Assembly (NCBI GenBank): GCA_041390025.1
Contig: JAWKQR010000002.1
Span: 1-64,000, forward strand
Origin: JBFFMO01 sp041390025
GTDB lineage: Bacteria > Myxococcota_A > Bradymonadia > Bradymonadales > Bradymonadaceae
Direction: 5' to 3'
Length of the DNA stretch: 64,000 nucleotides
Shown: piece after piece, positions 16,253 through 23,490 of the stretch
How the letters are laid out: each line of letters opens with the position of its first letter
Position numbering within the stretch: the first letter of the stretch is position 1
The notes under the pieces: generated by a model
What the model saw: the letters and a program-made list of their open reading frames with translations, nothing else
What the model was told of the DNA's origin: nothing
The model's database searches: none
Translations under genes and position numbers: made by a program

Positions 16253-17823
16253 TGAAGCCACCGCAGATAGTTGGTGTAGCGCTGGTGCAGGTATTTGAGC
16301 TTCAGCACATCGTCGTAGAGGTGGCCATACAGTTTGCGTCCCTTCGCCCAATCGCGCAGCGTACGCTCGATCGCGACCAGACGCTTGCGCACGTCGGCCT
16401 CGGGCAGACCGTCAAGTCCAGCTTCGAATTCTTCCTCGAACCGGGCGACAATGTCGTCCTTGTCCAAATCCAGACGGTCGTACTCCCGGCACGACGCGTC
16501 GAACATCCCCCGAATCCAACTCACGTGGTCGGCGCGCAGCGATTGGGTGTCTGCGCGTCGAAACACCGCAGAGTTGACGTTCTGGCTGAGCTTGTCGTGA
16601 AGCACAAACGGCAACATCTGCCGGACATCCTCGAACGAGACCTCGCTCGCTCCGCGGAAATAGGCCATGGCCTTGATGAACGCCAACGACGTCATCAACG
16701 CCCGCACGCTCATGCCGTTGAGGGTTTGTGATCCCAAATCCGCGACCGCGTCTTTGCCCGTTTCGGTCGATGCCAACGTCTCGAAGTCGACGCTCGCGAC
16801 CTTGACCGTGTCTTTGGTCATGTATTCGAGCTGGCGAGCGCCGGGCTCGAAGAACTCGAAGTGGCTGGCAAAGAACTCAAGCCGGCGCCGAATCGCGCGC
16901 GGCACCACCACGGCACGAATCTCGCGCTCGACCCGGTTGAGCTCGGCCTCGGTGAACACGATCTCGGGGGGGACGATGTCTTCGGGCTTGATGCCAGCCT
17001 CGATCCGCATCAGGAGCTCGCTCAGGAACCGTGTGTTGAAGTGCAACGCCTTGACCACGACATCAATGCGGTCGCGCAGTGCCTCGACCACCTGGTAGGT
17101 GCCGCCGCCGGCATCGTCATTGGCCGTGAGGTACCAAGCCGCGTCGGGGCATTCAAAGATCTGGTCGTAGATCTCGGCGTAGTTGTCGCCCATGACGGTC
17201 AGCAACGCCGACTGCGTGCGTGTGGGGATGCGGTTGTACTCGTCGATGATCTTGACCCGCATGCCCAGCCACTTGCGCCACGCGATCGTCACGTCGTCCA
17301 TCGACGTCGCGTTGACCAGCGTCGACGGCAGTGGGTTGCCAAGCAGGTCCGAGATCGTCATCTGCGGCTGCCCATGTTGAATGGCGCGCTTCATCTCACC
17401 CAGCGAATAGCCAGACAACAAACCCATCAGCGTGGCGATGACCGTCTTGCCGCGACCAGGACCGCCTACAAGCAGACAACGGCGTCGTACAGCGAGGTTG
17501 AGCAACGGCAACAACACGTAGCTCGAATAGCTTTGGTCGCTTGGGAGCGTGACCCGGACCTTCGAGTCCCCGAACTCAAACGACTGCGAAGGACCGTCCT
17601 CGTACTCGATGTCATAAAACGGGCTGATGATGGCGTGGTTGGTGATCCAAAAGTACGCCTGACGCAGCTTTTCATCGAGTGCGACGGACGACTCGTCGCT
17701 GGGGTTCGTTGTTCCCGCCGGCCCGTCGTAGAGGCTCGCGACGTCGAACTCTGCGGCCGTGGGTTCGTGCCCTGGCCGTGTAGGTGCTTGGGATACCTGA
17801 CGAAAACGGTCCTGAATCGTCAT
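16240..17823 (-). CDS. MoxR-family AAA+ ATPase
   Basis: A 527-residue AAA+ protein. Walker A is GGPGRGKT (residues about 120-127), Walker B is VKIIDEYNRIP (about 190-200), and NATSMDDV/LLTVMGDNYAEIYD, TANDDAGGGTYQVVEALRDR match the sensor-1 and arginine-finger region of MoxR ATPases. A long helical C-terminal part (from about residue 290) exceeds the usual MoxR length of about 330. MoxR proteins act as chaperone-like remodelers for complex assembly. The gene overlaps the unknown partner gene downstream and is divergent from the pilin gene. About 200 bases upstream no strong promoter on the minus strand was recognised. Confidence 0.85.
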   Translation of the reverse strand: MTIQDRFRQVSQAPTRPGHEPTAAEFDVASLYDGPAGTTNPSDESSVALDEKLRQAYFWITNHAIISPFYDIEYEDGPSQSFEFGDSKVRVTLPSDQSYSSYVLLPLLNLAVRRRCLLVGGPGRGKTVIATLMGLLSGYSLGEMKRAIQHGQPQMTISDLLGNPLPSTLVNATSMDDVTIAWRKWLGMRVKIIDEYNRIPTRTQSALLTVMGDNYAEIYDQIFECPDAAWYLTANDDAGGGTYQVVEALRDRIDVVVKALHFNTRFLSELLMRIEAGIKPEDIVPPEIVFTEAELNRVEREIRAVVVPRAIRRRLEFFASHFEFFEPGARQLEYMTKDTVKVASVDFETLASTETGKDAVADLGSQTLNGMSVRALMTSLAFIKAMAYFRGASEVSFEDVRQMLPFVLHDKLSQNVNSAVFRRADTQSLRADHVSWIRGMFDASCREYDRLDLDKDDIVARFEEEFEAGLDGLPEADVRKRLVAIERTLRDWAKGRKLYGHLYDDVLKLKYLHQRYTNYLRWLQWRT

Positions 17824-18022
17824 ACGTGCCTCGCGGTCAATGAGGACTCATGCATACCTCGTGCGGCCAAGCAGGACAATGAACAGGGGGATCTTGACCC
17901 CGATCGGGTCCGACTCATGACCCCGGGGTGTGTCAAGAAGTCACATGGGTCAAGTTTCGTTGGTTGACCATCCAAATGTGTAAGTGGTTGATTCTTATGG
18001 GGTGAGGTGATGTAGGACAATG

Positions 18023-18038
18023 TGGCACGCGTTGTGCT
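18023..18038 (+). promoter_or_regulatory. Sigma-54 (RpoN)-type promoter
   Basis: TGGCACGCGTTGTGCT has GG and GC exactly 10 bases apart, matching the -24/-12 consensus TGGCACGrNNNTTGCW at all but two of its defined positions. It lies 44 bases before the pilin ATG, so transcription would start near 18049. No NtrC-type activator gene is seen nearby. Confidence 0.65.
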
Positions 18039-18081
18039 CTAGAGAATGTCCGTAAGGCAACCTAAGCAGACGGGCCACACC

Positions 18082-18276
18082 ATGAACCTCACATCAATCT
18101 TCGCAGCTCTCGAAACTTTCCATAACGACGAAGACGGCGCGACGGCCACCGAATACATCGTGCTGTTGATCCTTATCGCCTGTTTTGTGATCGCGATCGT
18201 GAAGACTTTCGGGCAAACTCTTAGCTCAAAGTACAGCGCCGCAGACGAATTGATCGTGAAAGAAGTCCGCTTCTAA
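18082..18276 (+). CDS. Flp/Fap-type type IVb pilin-like protein
   Basis: A 64-residue protein. MNLTSIFAALETFHNDEDG is a leader ending in Gly, followed by ATATEYIVLLILIACFVIAI, giving the prepilin-peptidase site G/A and the Glu at position 5 (ATATE) before the hydrophobic helix seen in Flp pilins. The ATG at 18082 gives a leader of sensible length; an in-frame upstream ATG at 18046 would add 12 residues and begin near the predicted transcription start. No tad/cpa assembly genes are nearby, so it is an orphan pilin or pseudopilin. It is followed after 10 bases by the lipoprotein/peptidase gene and is probably driven by the sigma-54 site. Confidence 0.8.
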   Translation: MNLTSIFAALETFHNDEDGATATEYIVLLILIACFVIAIVKTFGQTLSSKYSAADELIVKEVRF

Positions 18277-18286
18277 GGAGTCCGTG

Positions 18287-19714
18287 ATGAGCCGTCTTAC
18301 CCTCCTTACCATGTTGTTTTTTGGGCTATCGACCGCCGGTGCGTCCTGCGGCGAGGATGGCGCTGCCGTGCAGAACGGGTCGTTTGTTCCCGGCACGCCC
18401 AATACACTCGCAGACCTGCCGGACGGCACCGACTCGGACACGCCCGTACCGGCCGGCAACACAACGACGACCACCACTGCAACGCCCAACGGTCCACGTG
18501 GCACGACCGAAATGGGAGACCAGTGTCAATCGTCGCGTCAATGCGTCGACGGCCTCGGGTGCGAAGGCGGCACCTGCGTCGAACAGGGCGAGCTGCGCAT
18601 TTCGATGAGTTGGAACACGAACACGGACGCTGACCTGCACGTCCGCACGCCCGCCGGCGAAGAGATTTACTACCGTAACCGCGACGCAGCAGACGGAGGT
18701 CAGTTCCAGAAAGACGGCTGCATCGCCTCGCGATGTGACGCATCCGCACCCAAAATCGAGGCGGTCATCTGGCGCGGCGAGCCCACCGAAGGAACGTACG
18801 AGTTCTTCGGTGTCAACTACGACGCTGTTGAAGCCGCGAACCTGCGATTCGACGTCACGTATCAAGGGCAGACCCAAACCTTTAACGCCAACGTGCCAAA
18901 AACGGCGGGTGCGACCAGCCCCACGTTTGCGGTCACGATCGGCAACGCCAACGGCCCAGGGCAGCTCGAGTTCATCACACCGACCGAAGAACAATGGGTC
19001 CGCGGGCCGACGGTCAACTTCTCGGTCAACCCACACGACGACAACATCAAGAGCGTGCGCTACTCGTCGGGCCGCTACGACCTGGGGGAATCCACATCGG
19101 GCGGCAACTTCAACCATTCGTACACGTTCAATAACCTCGGCGAGCATGACATCAAGGCACGTGGCTTCGACGCCAGCGGCATGGAGCTCGACAACGACAT
19201 CGTCAAGATGGTCGTGATGGACCAACGTGACGGTCTGCCGAACCCACGCAACGGCGCTGTGGTCAGCGACTGGCTGCTCGCAAAACGCCTTTTGACACAC
19301 GCTGGCGCGGTCAACCTTTACAATCGCCAGGTCTCGGGCCGAAACGATGGCGCGGACTCGCTCTCGAACATGCGTGCCATGGCTCAGAAGGGCACAGCCA
19401 AGAACTCCTGTTACGGCAACGCACCCTGCGGTCGCGTCAAACTCGACGCCCGCATGCTCCAAGCGATGGTGATTCTTCGCCAGGTCAATGGCTACAGCTT
19501 CCGCGTGACCTCGATCGCCGGCGGTTCGCACAGCGCAGGCTCGCGGCACTACCGCGGTGTGGCATTCGACGTCGACACCATCAACGGGCGCAGTGTTTCT
19601 GGAAACCGCACGCTGGCTCGCCAGTTCATGCAAGCCTGCCGTGACTTGGGCGCGACGGAAGTCCTCGGACCCGGCAACCGCGGACACAGCGGACACGTCC
19701 ACTGCGCGTGGTAA
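18287..19714 (+). CDS. Secreted multidomain protein with C-terminal M15-like peptidase domain
   Basis: A 475-residue protein. AAGGAG at 18275-18280 sits 6 bases before ATG 18287 (a GTG at 18284 is the alternative). The signal region (LTMLFFGLSTAGASCGEDG) looks like a signal peptide or weak lipobox. A Thr-rich linker and one small Cys cluster (DQCQSSRQCVDGLGCEGGTC) follow. Residues about 105-220 resemble the YfaP/DUF2135 beta domain (MSWNTNTDADLHVRTPAGE). An Ig-like stretch follows. The C-terminus has GGSHSAGSRHYRGVAFDVD and a final HSGHVHCAW, the zinc-ligand pattern of M15/VanY-like peptidases. Probable role: peptidoglycan-acting surface protein; it is in an operon with the pilin. Confidence 0.75.
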   Translation: MSRLTLLTMLFFGLSTAGASCGEDGAAVQNGSFVPGTPNTLADLPDGTDSDTPVPAGNTTTTTTATPNGPRGTTEMGDQCQSSRQCVDGLGCEGGTCVEQGELRISMSWNTNTDADLHVRTPAGEEIYYRNRDAADGGQFQKDGCIASRCDASAPKIEAVIWRGEPTEGTYEFFGVNYDAVEAANLRFDVTYQGQTQTFNANVPKTAGATSPTFAVTIGNANGPGQLEFITPTEEQWVRGPTVNFSVNPHDDNIKSVRYSSGRYDLGESTSGGNFNHSYTFNNLGEHDIKARGFDASGMELDNDIVKMVVMDQRDGLPNPRNGAVVSDWLLAKRLLTHAGAVNLYNRQVSGRNDGADSLSNMRAMAQKGTAKNSCYGNAPCGRVKLDARMLQAMVILRQVNGYSFRVTSIAGGSHSAGSRHYRGVAFDVDTINGRSVSGNRTLARQFMQACRDLGATEVLGPGNRGHSGHVHCAW

Positions 19715-19720
19715 GGACCC

Positions 19721-20437
19721 TCAACTCGAACTCCGGTTCGGGGAGCCCGGCAGTGCAAACTGCCGGGTTTTTTTATCTGGGGTCAAACGCGACAAACTGA
19801 CCCGTCGCCGCCGCGTGCTGCCGCCCTTTATCGCAAACGCCATATGCACAGCCGCCCGCACTGGGATCGAACCCGGGTTAAATGTCCCCGAGGTTTGGAA
19901 CTCGTCAAACTCCTCAAGCGCGGGACCAAGCTCGGGTTCGGGCACTTCCTCGATGTGAATCACACGACCCACGCTCACGCCCACGGCCTCGGTGTAGAGC
20001 TCGGCCTTCTTGATCGCCGCAAGGATCGCACCCTGCCGGGCCTCAGCGCGGGCTTCGCGCAGACGCGACGTACGGTAGGTCAGTTTCTCGAGGTTCCACA
20101 CACCGGCCTCGGCCAACGAGGCGACGACGCCTTCGACCCGATCCAGGTCACGAACCATGACGTTGAAGCGCACCGTCGCGCGGAACATTAGTTTTTTGCC
20201 GTCCATCGTCGGATGAAGCTCAACACGCGAAACGCGCACGTTTCGCTCGTCGACACCGAGTTTCGCCAACATCCCTCGAATCGATGCCGCCATCGCTCGA
20301 ACTTTTGTCGAGACAGTTGCAGCGTTTGCATCGTAATGACTCAACGAGAAGTCGAGGGTCGCGTAGTCGGGTTCAACACGAACCACGCAGCTTCCCGACG
20401 TGGAAATGCCGTGTGGTGTTTGGATCACCTGCGTCAT
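19721..20437 (-). CDS. SIMPL-domain (DUF541) protein
   Basis: A 238-residue protein with the SIMPL signature: ISTSGSCVVRVEPDYATLDF at the start, VRAMAASIRGMLAKLGVDER in the middle, and TYRTSRLREARAEARQGAIL typical of the conserved helix. The ATG at 20437 follows an AAGGAGCGGC ribosome-binding site. No signal peptide is seen, unlike the periplasmic relatives. The function of SIMPL proteins is poorly known. The last about 30 residues are Arg/Ser-rich and read straight through the hairpin terminator of the convergent gene, so the natural stop was probably near 19820 and a frameshift may have extended the frame. Confidence 0.75.
   Translation of the reverse strand: MTQVIQTPHGISTSGSCVVRVEPDYATLDFSLSHYDANAATVSTKVRAMAASIRGMLAKLGVDERNVRVSRVELHPTMDGKKLMFRATVRFNVMVRDLDRVEGVVASLAEAGVWNLEKLTYRTSRLREARAEARQGAILAAIKKAELYTEAVGVSVGRVIHIEEVPEPELGPALEEFDEFQTSGTFNPGSIPVRAAVHMAFAIKGGSTRRRRVSLSRLTPDKKTRQFALPGSPNRSSS
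19746..19774 (+). terminator. Rho-independent terminator of the pilin/peptidase operon
   Basis: CCCGGCAGT (19746-19754), loop GCAA, ACTGCCGGG (19759-19767), followed by seven T (19768-19774). A perfect 9-bp stem with a GNRA-type tetraloop, 31 bases after the M15-like gene stop. Confidence 0.9.
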
Positions 20438-20519
20438 GCCGCTCCTTGGAATTTTGTGTAGGATAACGCGGTTAGGGAAACCTCGCATCTGACAAATCGC
20501 TAGAGTCATCAAAGGCTAC

Positions 20520-22475
20520 ATGAGCAAGCTTGCGCCAAGAGCAGACCTGGACAACATCCAGGACGGATGGACGATGCTGTCTGCGTTGTTGGAGCGCGCA
20601 CAGCAATTGTCCACGCTTCCCGACGAGGGTGTCTCGATGCTGGTCGACGAGCTCTCGAAGGCCTCGCCCATCCTGCAGGCCCATGTTCGTGACTTGGTGC
20701 GGCAGACCCTTTCAAAGTACCGCTACGTTCACGCCTTTGCCGAGACCGGAATCCTCACCGATCACGGGTACTCCCGCGAGTTCATGCGCCGGGCGACATG
20801 GAAGTTCTTGCCGGAGCTGTTCGACGACGACGACATCCGCCATGTGCTCGACGACGCGCTCAAAAGTTACGGAGGTTGGCTCGCGGACATCTCCCCCATC
20901 GGATGGGGGCGTGTCGTGGACTACTTTGTCAGCGACGACGACGTCGAAGGCATCATCCATGATGACGTTGCCGCAGCGATCCGTGGACTTGCGCAGCGCG
21001 CGGGCGCTCTTGGCATCGACGAAGAGCTCAGCGAGAAACTCCACGACGTCGAGGACTACGACTCACCGTTCTTGGACCTTTCGGAGACCGCGCACTTCTT
21101 TGTGGAGTCCCACCGTCAACATCAAGGCAACAAAGACACGCTCATCGTCTTGAACGCACGCGTTCGAGAATGCCGAGAGATCATTCGAAACTTCCGCGCA
21201 CAGAAGCTCAAATACGGCACGAGCCTACGCCTGACGACATTGTCGCGGCGCGTTCTTCAACAGCTTGAGCGCATTGAGCTGCTCGCCCACATCGTGCGCC
21301 CCGACAACCGCGATGACCTCGTGCTGAACCTGAGTTTGGCGCTGAACACGCTGTTGATCGCGCACAAACGCCACCGCAGTTTGCGGACGTGGTTTTGGGA
21401 GAGCACCGACCTGCTTGCCTTCCAGCTCACTGAGCTTGCGGCCAAAAAGGGGGGCAAATACATCACGGCAAGCCGGTCGGGTTATATCTCGTTCTTGTGG
21501 GCGGCGATGCGTGGTGGAGCCATTGTGGCCGTGTTTGCGGTGTTCAAGCTGCTTATCCAGAAGCTCCAGCTGCCGTTGGCGCTTGAGGCCGTGGCATTCA
21601 GCCTCAACTACGCCATCTGTTTTGTCGCGATCTACCTCACCGGCTCGATCCTCGCCACCAAACAACCTGCTGTGACGGCGTCGGCCATCGCCCAGCGTAT
21701 GGACGAAGCGCAGGGCGAAGATGCGCAGCTTCAGGGGGTGGTCGACATGGTGATGTTGGTGTGGCGAAGCCAGTTCATTTCGTTTGTCGGCAACCTCTCG
21801 TGCGCGTTTCCCTTCGCGTGGTTGATCGCGTTGTTCGCCGAAAACGTGGTTGGAAAACCGCTCGCCAACCCCTCCAAAGCGCTCTATCTGCTCAACAGCA
21901 TTCACCCTTGGGCGTCGGCGGCGCTGTATTATGCGGCGATCGCCGGTGTGTTCCTGTTCATCGCAGGCTTCCTGACCGGCGCGGTCAACAATGCCGTGAT
22001 CCACTCGCGCATTGGCCTGCGGGTGCAGCTCGCCCCGGGGTTAAATCGCATCCAAGGGTTGTCGACGCGGTTGTCATCCTTCATCCAAGACCACGCGGGG
22101 ATGGTCGCCGGAAACATTGCATTGGGTTTCTTTTTGGGGTGCGCAGGGCTGGTCGGAACACTGTTTGGCGTGCCCTTTGACATCCGCCACATCGCGTTTT
22201 CATCGGCCCATTTTGGTGTCGCAGTGTTCTCGATGCCGTCGGCCGTGACCTACGACGTCGCGCTGTTCTCGATGCTCGGTGTGGCGGGGATCGGCTTTGT
22301 GAACTTCCTCGTCAGTTTCGGCCTGACTCTGCTGACGACGTTGCGTTCGCGCGGTGTGACCTTTCTGCGCGGACGACTTCTGGCCTTCATGGTGTTGCAA
22401 GACGTGCGGCTTCGGCCAGCGTCCTGGTTGTTCCCCATGGAGTCCGACCTCGAACAACCGGTTGAATCCGTCTAG
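20520..22475 (+). CDS. Gcr-type "site-specific recombinase" family membrane protein
   Basis: A 651-residue protein. The N-terminal half (about 1-310) is soluble and helical. The second half has seven or so hydrophobic helices, beginning after the family motif ASRSGYISFLWAAMRGGAIV and SLNYAICFVAIYLTGSILAT with KQPAVTASAIA. This matches the Gcr/SpecificRecomb family first described in gonococci. Despite the name, such multi-pass membrane architecture makes a direct recombinase role doubtful. It is divergent from the SIMPL gene. Its TAG stop shares the palindrome CTAG with the convergent LysR gene stop. Confidence 0.85.
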   Translation: MSKLAPRADLDNIQDGWTMLSALLERAQQLSTLPDEGVSMLVDELSKASPILQAHVRDLVRQTLSKYRYVHAFAETGILTDHGYSREFMRRATWKFLPELFDDDDIRHVLDDALKSYGGWLADISPIGWGRVVDYFVSDDDVEGIIHDDVAAAIRGLAQRAGALGIDEELSEKLHDVEDYDSPFLDLSETAHFFVESHRQHQGNKDTLIVLNARVRECREIIRNFRAQKLKYGTSLRLTTLSRRVLQQLERIELLAHIVRPDNRDDLVLNLSLALNTLLIAHKRHRSLRTWFWESTDLLAFQLTELAAKKGGKYITASRSGYISFLWAAMRGGAIVAVFAVFKLLIQKLQLPLALEAVAFSLNYAICFVAIYLTGSILATKQPAVTASAIAQRMDEAQGEDAQLQGVVDMVMLVWRSQFISFVGNLSCAFPFAWLIALFAENVVGKPLANPSKALYLLNSIHPWASAALYYAAIAGVFLFIAGFLTGAVNNAVIHSRIGLRVQLAPGLNRIQGLSTRLSSFIQDHAGMVAGNIALGFFLGCAGLVGTLFGVPFDIRHIAFSSAHFGVAVFSMPSAVTYDVALFSMLGVAGIGFVNFLVSFGLTLLTTLRSRGVTFLRGRLLAFMVLQDVRLRPASWLFPMESDLEQPVESV

Positions 22476-23377
22476 TCGTGACCCGGCGCATCGTGGGACA
22501 GCATCATGTCAAGGAATGCCCGGGATGCCGACCCGAGCGTTCGGTCGGTTCGCCACACCACCGACAGCTGGCGACGGATCGGACCTTTGGCCGCCCGCAG
22601 ACCATCGCGCGGAGACGCCAACGCGTAACGCGACACAAATGCGGCGCCGATGCCTTCGGCGACCATCTGCTTGATGGCCTCGATCGAGCGTAGCTCCATG
22701 ACGATCTCGGGTTTGATGCCCTCCGCTTCGAAACGTGAATCAATGAGCGCACGCACGGCTGACCCCGCCTCAAACAGCACCAGGGGTTCGGACTCCAAGT
22801 CGCGCCACTGGAACTTCTGCTTGCCGTACAAACGACTTTTCGTGGGAACCACGAGCATGAGCTCGTCTTCCGCCCACTTGCGCACTTCAAGGGGGGCCGG
22901 GACCGACGGCCGTACGCCCGCGCGCGTGGGCATCGTCGTGACGACCCCCACATCGAGTTCGCCGTCCATCACCGCGTCGATGACGCCTTGGCTCGCTTGT
23001 TCACGCACGAAGAACTGAATGCGGGGATGCGCGGCGTGAAATCGCGCCACCAGGTGCGGCAGCAGGTAGTTTGTCGCCGTCGCGCCACCGCCAATCGCGA
23101 GCGTTCCGCGTTCCAAACCGGCCAACTCCGCCAAGGCGCGTCGTCCCTCGGCGAGTCGACTGAGCGTGGGTTCGACGTGGGCCAAGAACACGCGGCCTGC
23201 TTCGGTCAGCTCCATGCCCTTGGGTGTGCGGTCAAAGAGGCTCTGTCCAAGCTCCTCTTCGAGCTTTGACAACTGCGCGCTCAAGGCCGGTTGGGTCAGG
23301 TGCAATGCTTGAGAGGCCCGAGTCATGTGGCCTTCACGTGCGATCGCGACGAACGTGGTCAAGTGGGACAGTTCCAT
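22472..23377 (-). CDS. LysR-type transcriptional regulator
   Basis: A 301-residue regulator. Residues 1-60 are the winged HTH: LTTFVAIAREGHMTRASQAL and LTQPALSAQLSKLEEELGQS, LFDRTPKGMELTEAG. The remainder is a periplasmic-binding-like effector domain starting GTLAIGGGATATNYLLPHLV. It is divergent from aconitase across about 110 bases containing a TCTAT/ATAGA dyad, the usual LysR arrangement, so it probably controls itself and aconitase. The effector is unknown; CysB/CbbR-like subfamily assignment cannot be made from reading alone. Confidence 0.9.
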   Translation of the reverse strand: MELSHLTTFVAIAREGHMTRASQALHLTQPALSAQLSKLEEELGQSLFDRTPKGMELTEAGRVFLAHVEPTLSRLAEGRRALAELAGLERGTLAIGGGATATNYLLPHLVARFHAAHPRIQFFVREQASQGVIDAVMDGELDVGVVTTMPTRAGVRPSVPAPLEVRKWAEDELMLVVPTKSRLYGKQKFQWRDLESEPLVLFEAGSAVRALIDSRFEAEGIKPEIVMELRSIEAIKQMVAEGIGAAFVSRYALASPRDGLRAAKGPIRRQLSVVWRTDRTLGSASRAFLDMMLSHDAPGHD

Positions 23378-23395
23378 GTGTCTCCATAAACAATA

Positions 23396-23412
23396 TCTAT
23401 CGAAAACATAGA
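23396..23412. promoter_or_regulatory. LysR-type binding-site candidate (T-N11-A-like dyad)
   Basis: TCTAT (23396-23400), 7-base spacer CGAAAAC, ATAGA (23408-23412) lies between the divergent LysR and aconitase genes. The interrupted dyad with T and A ends fits the LTTR box model. The first ten bases TCTATCGAAA recur in the RND-operon promoter at 58695. Confidence 0.5.
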
Positions 23413-23490
23413 ATGAATCAATTTAACTTATCAAGCGCCCGGGACCAAGTTGCACCTCGTAAACACCCCTCGTTTCCAAAGGAGCGAAAC

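Noticed and set aside
18326..19702. Long open frame on the minus strand opposite the M15-peptidase gene
   Set aside because: It mirrors a high-GC plus-strand gene codon for codon, with Val/Arg/Asp-rich composition and no motif; the plus-strand gene has a signal peptide, ribosome-binding site and terminator.
19850..19910. tRNA-like string (GGGATCGAACCCGGG, resembling a T-arm)
   Set aside because: It lies inside the SIMPL coding sequence, and no matching acceptor stem, D-arm or anticodon arm could be built around it.
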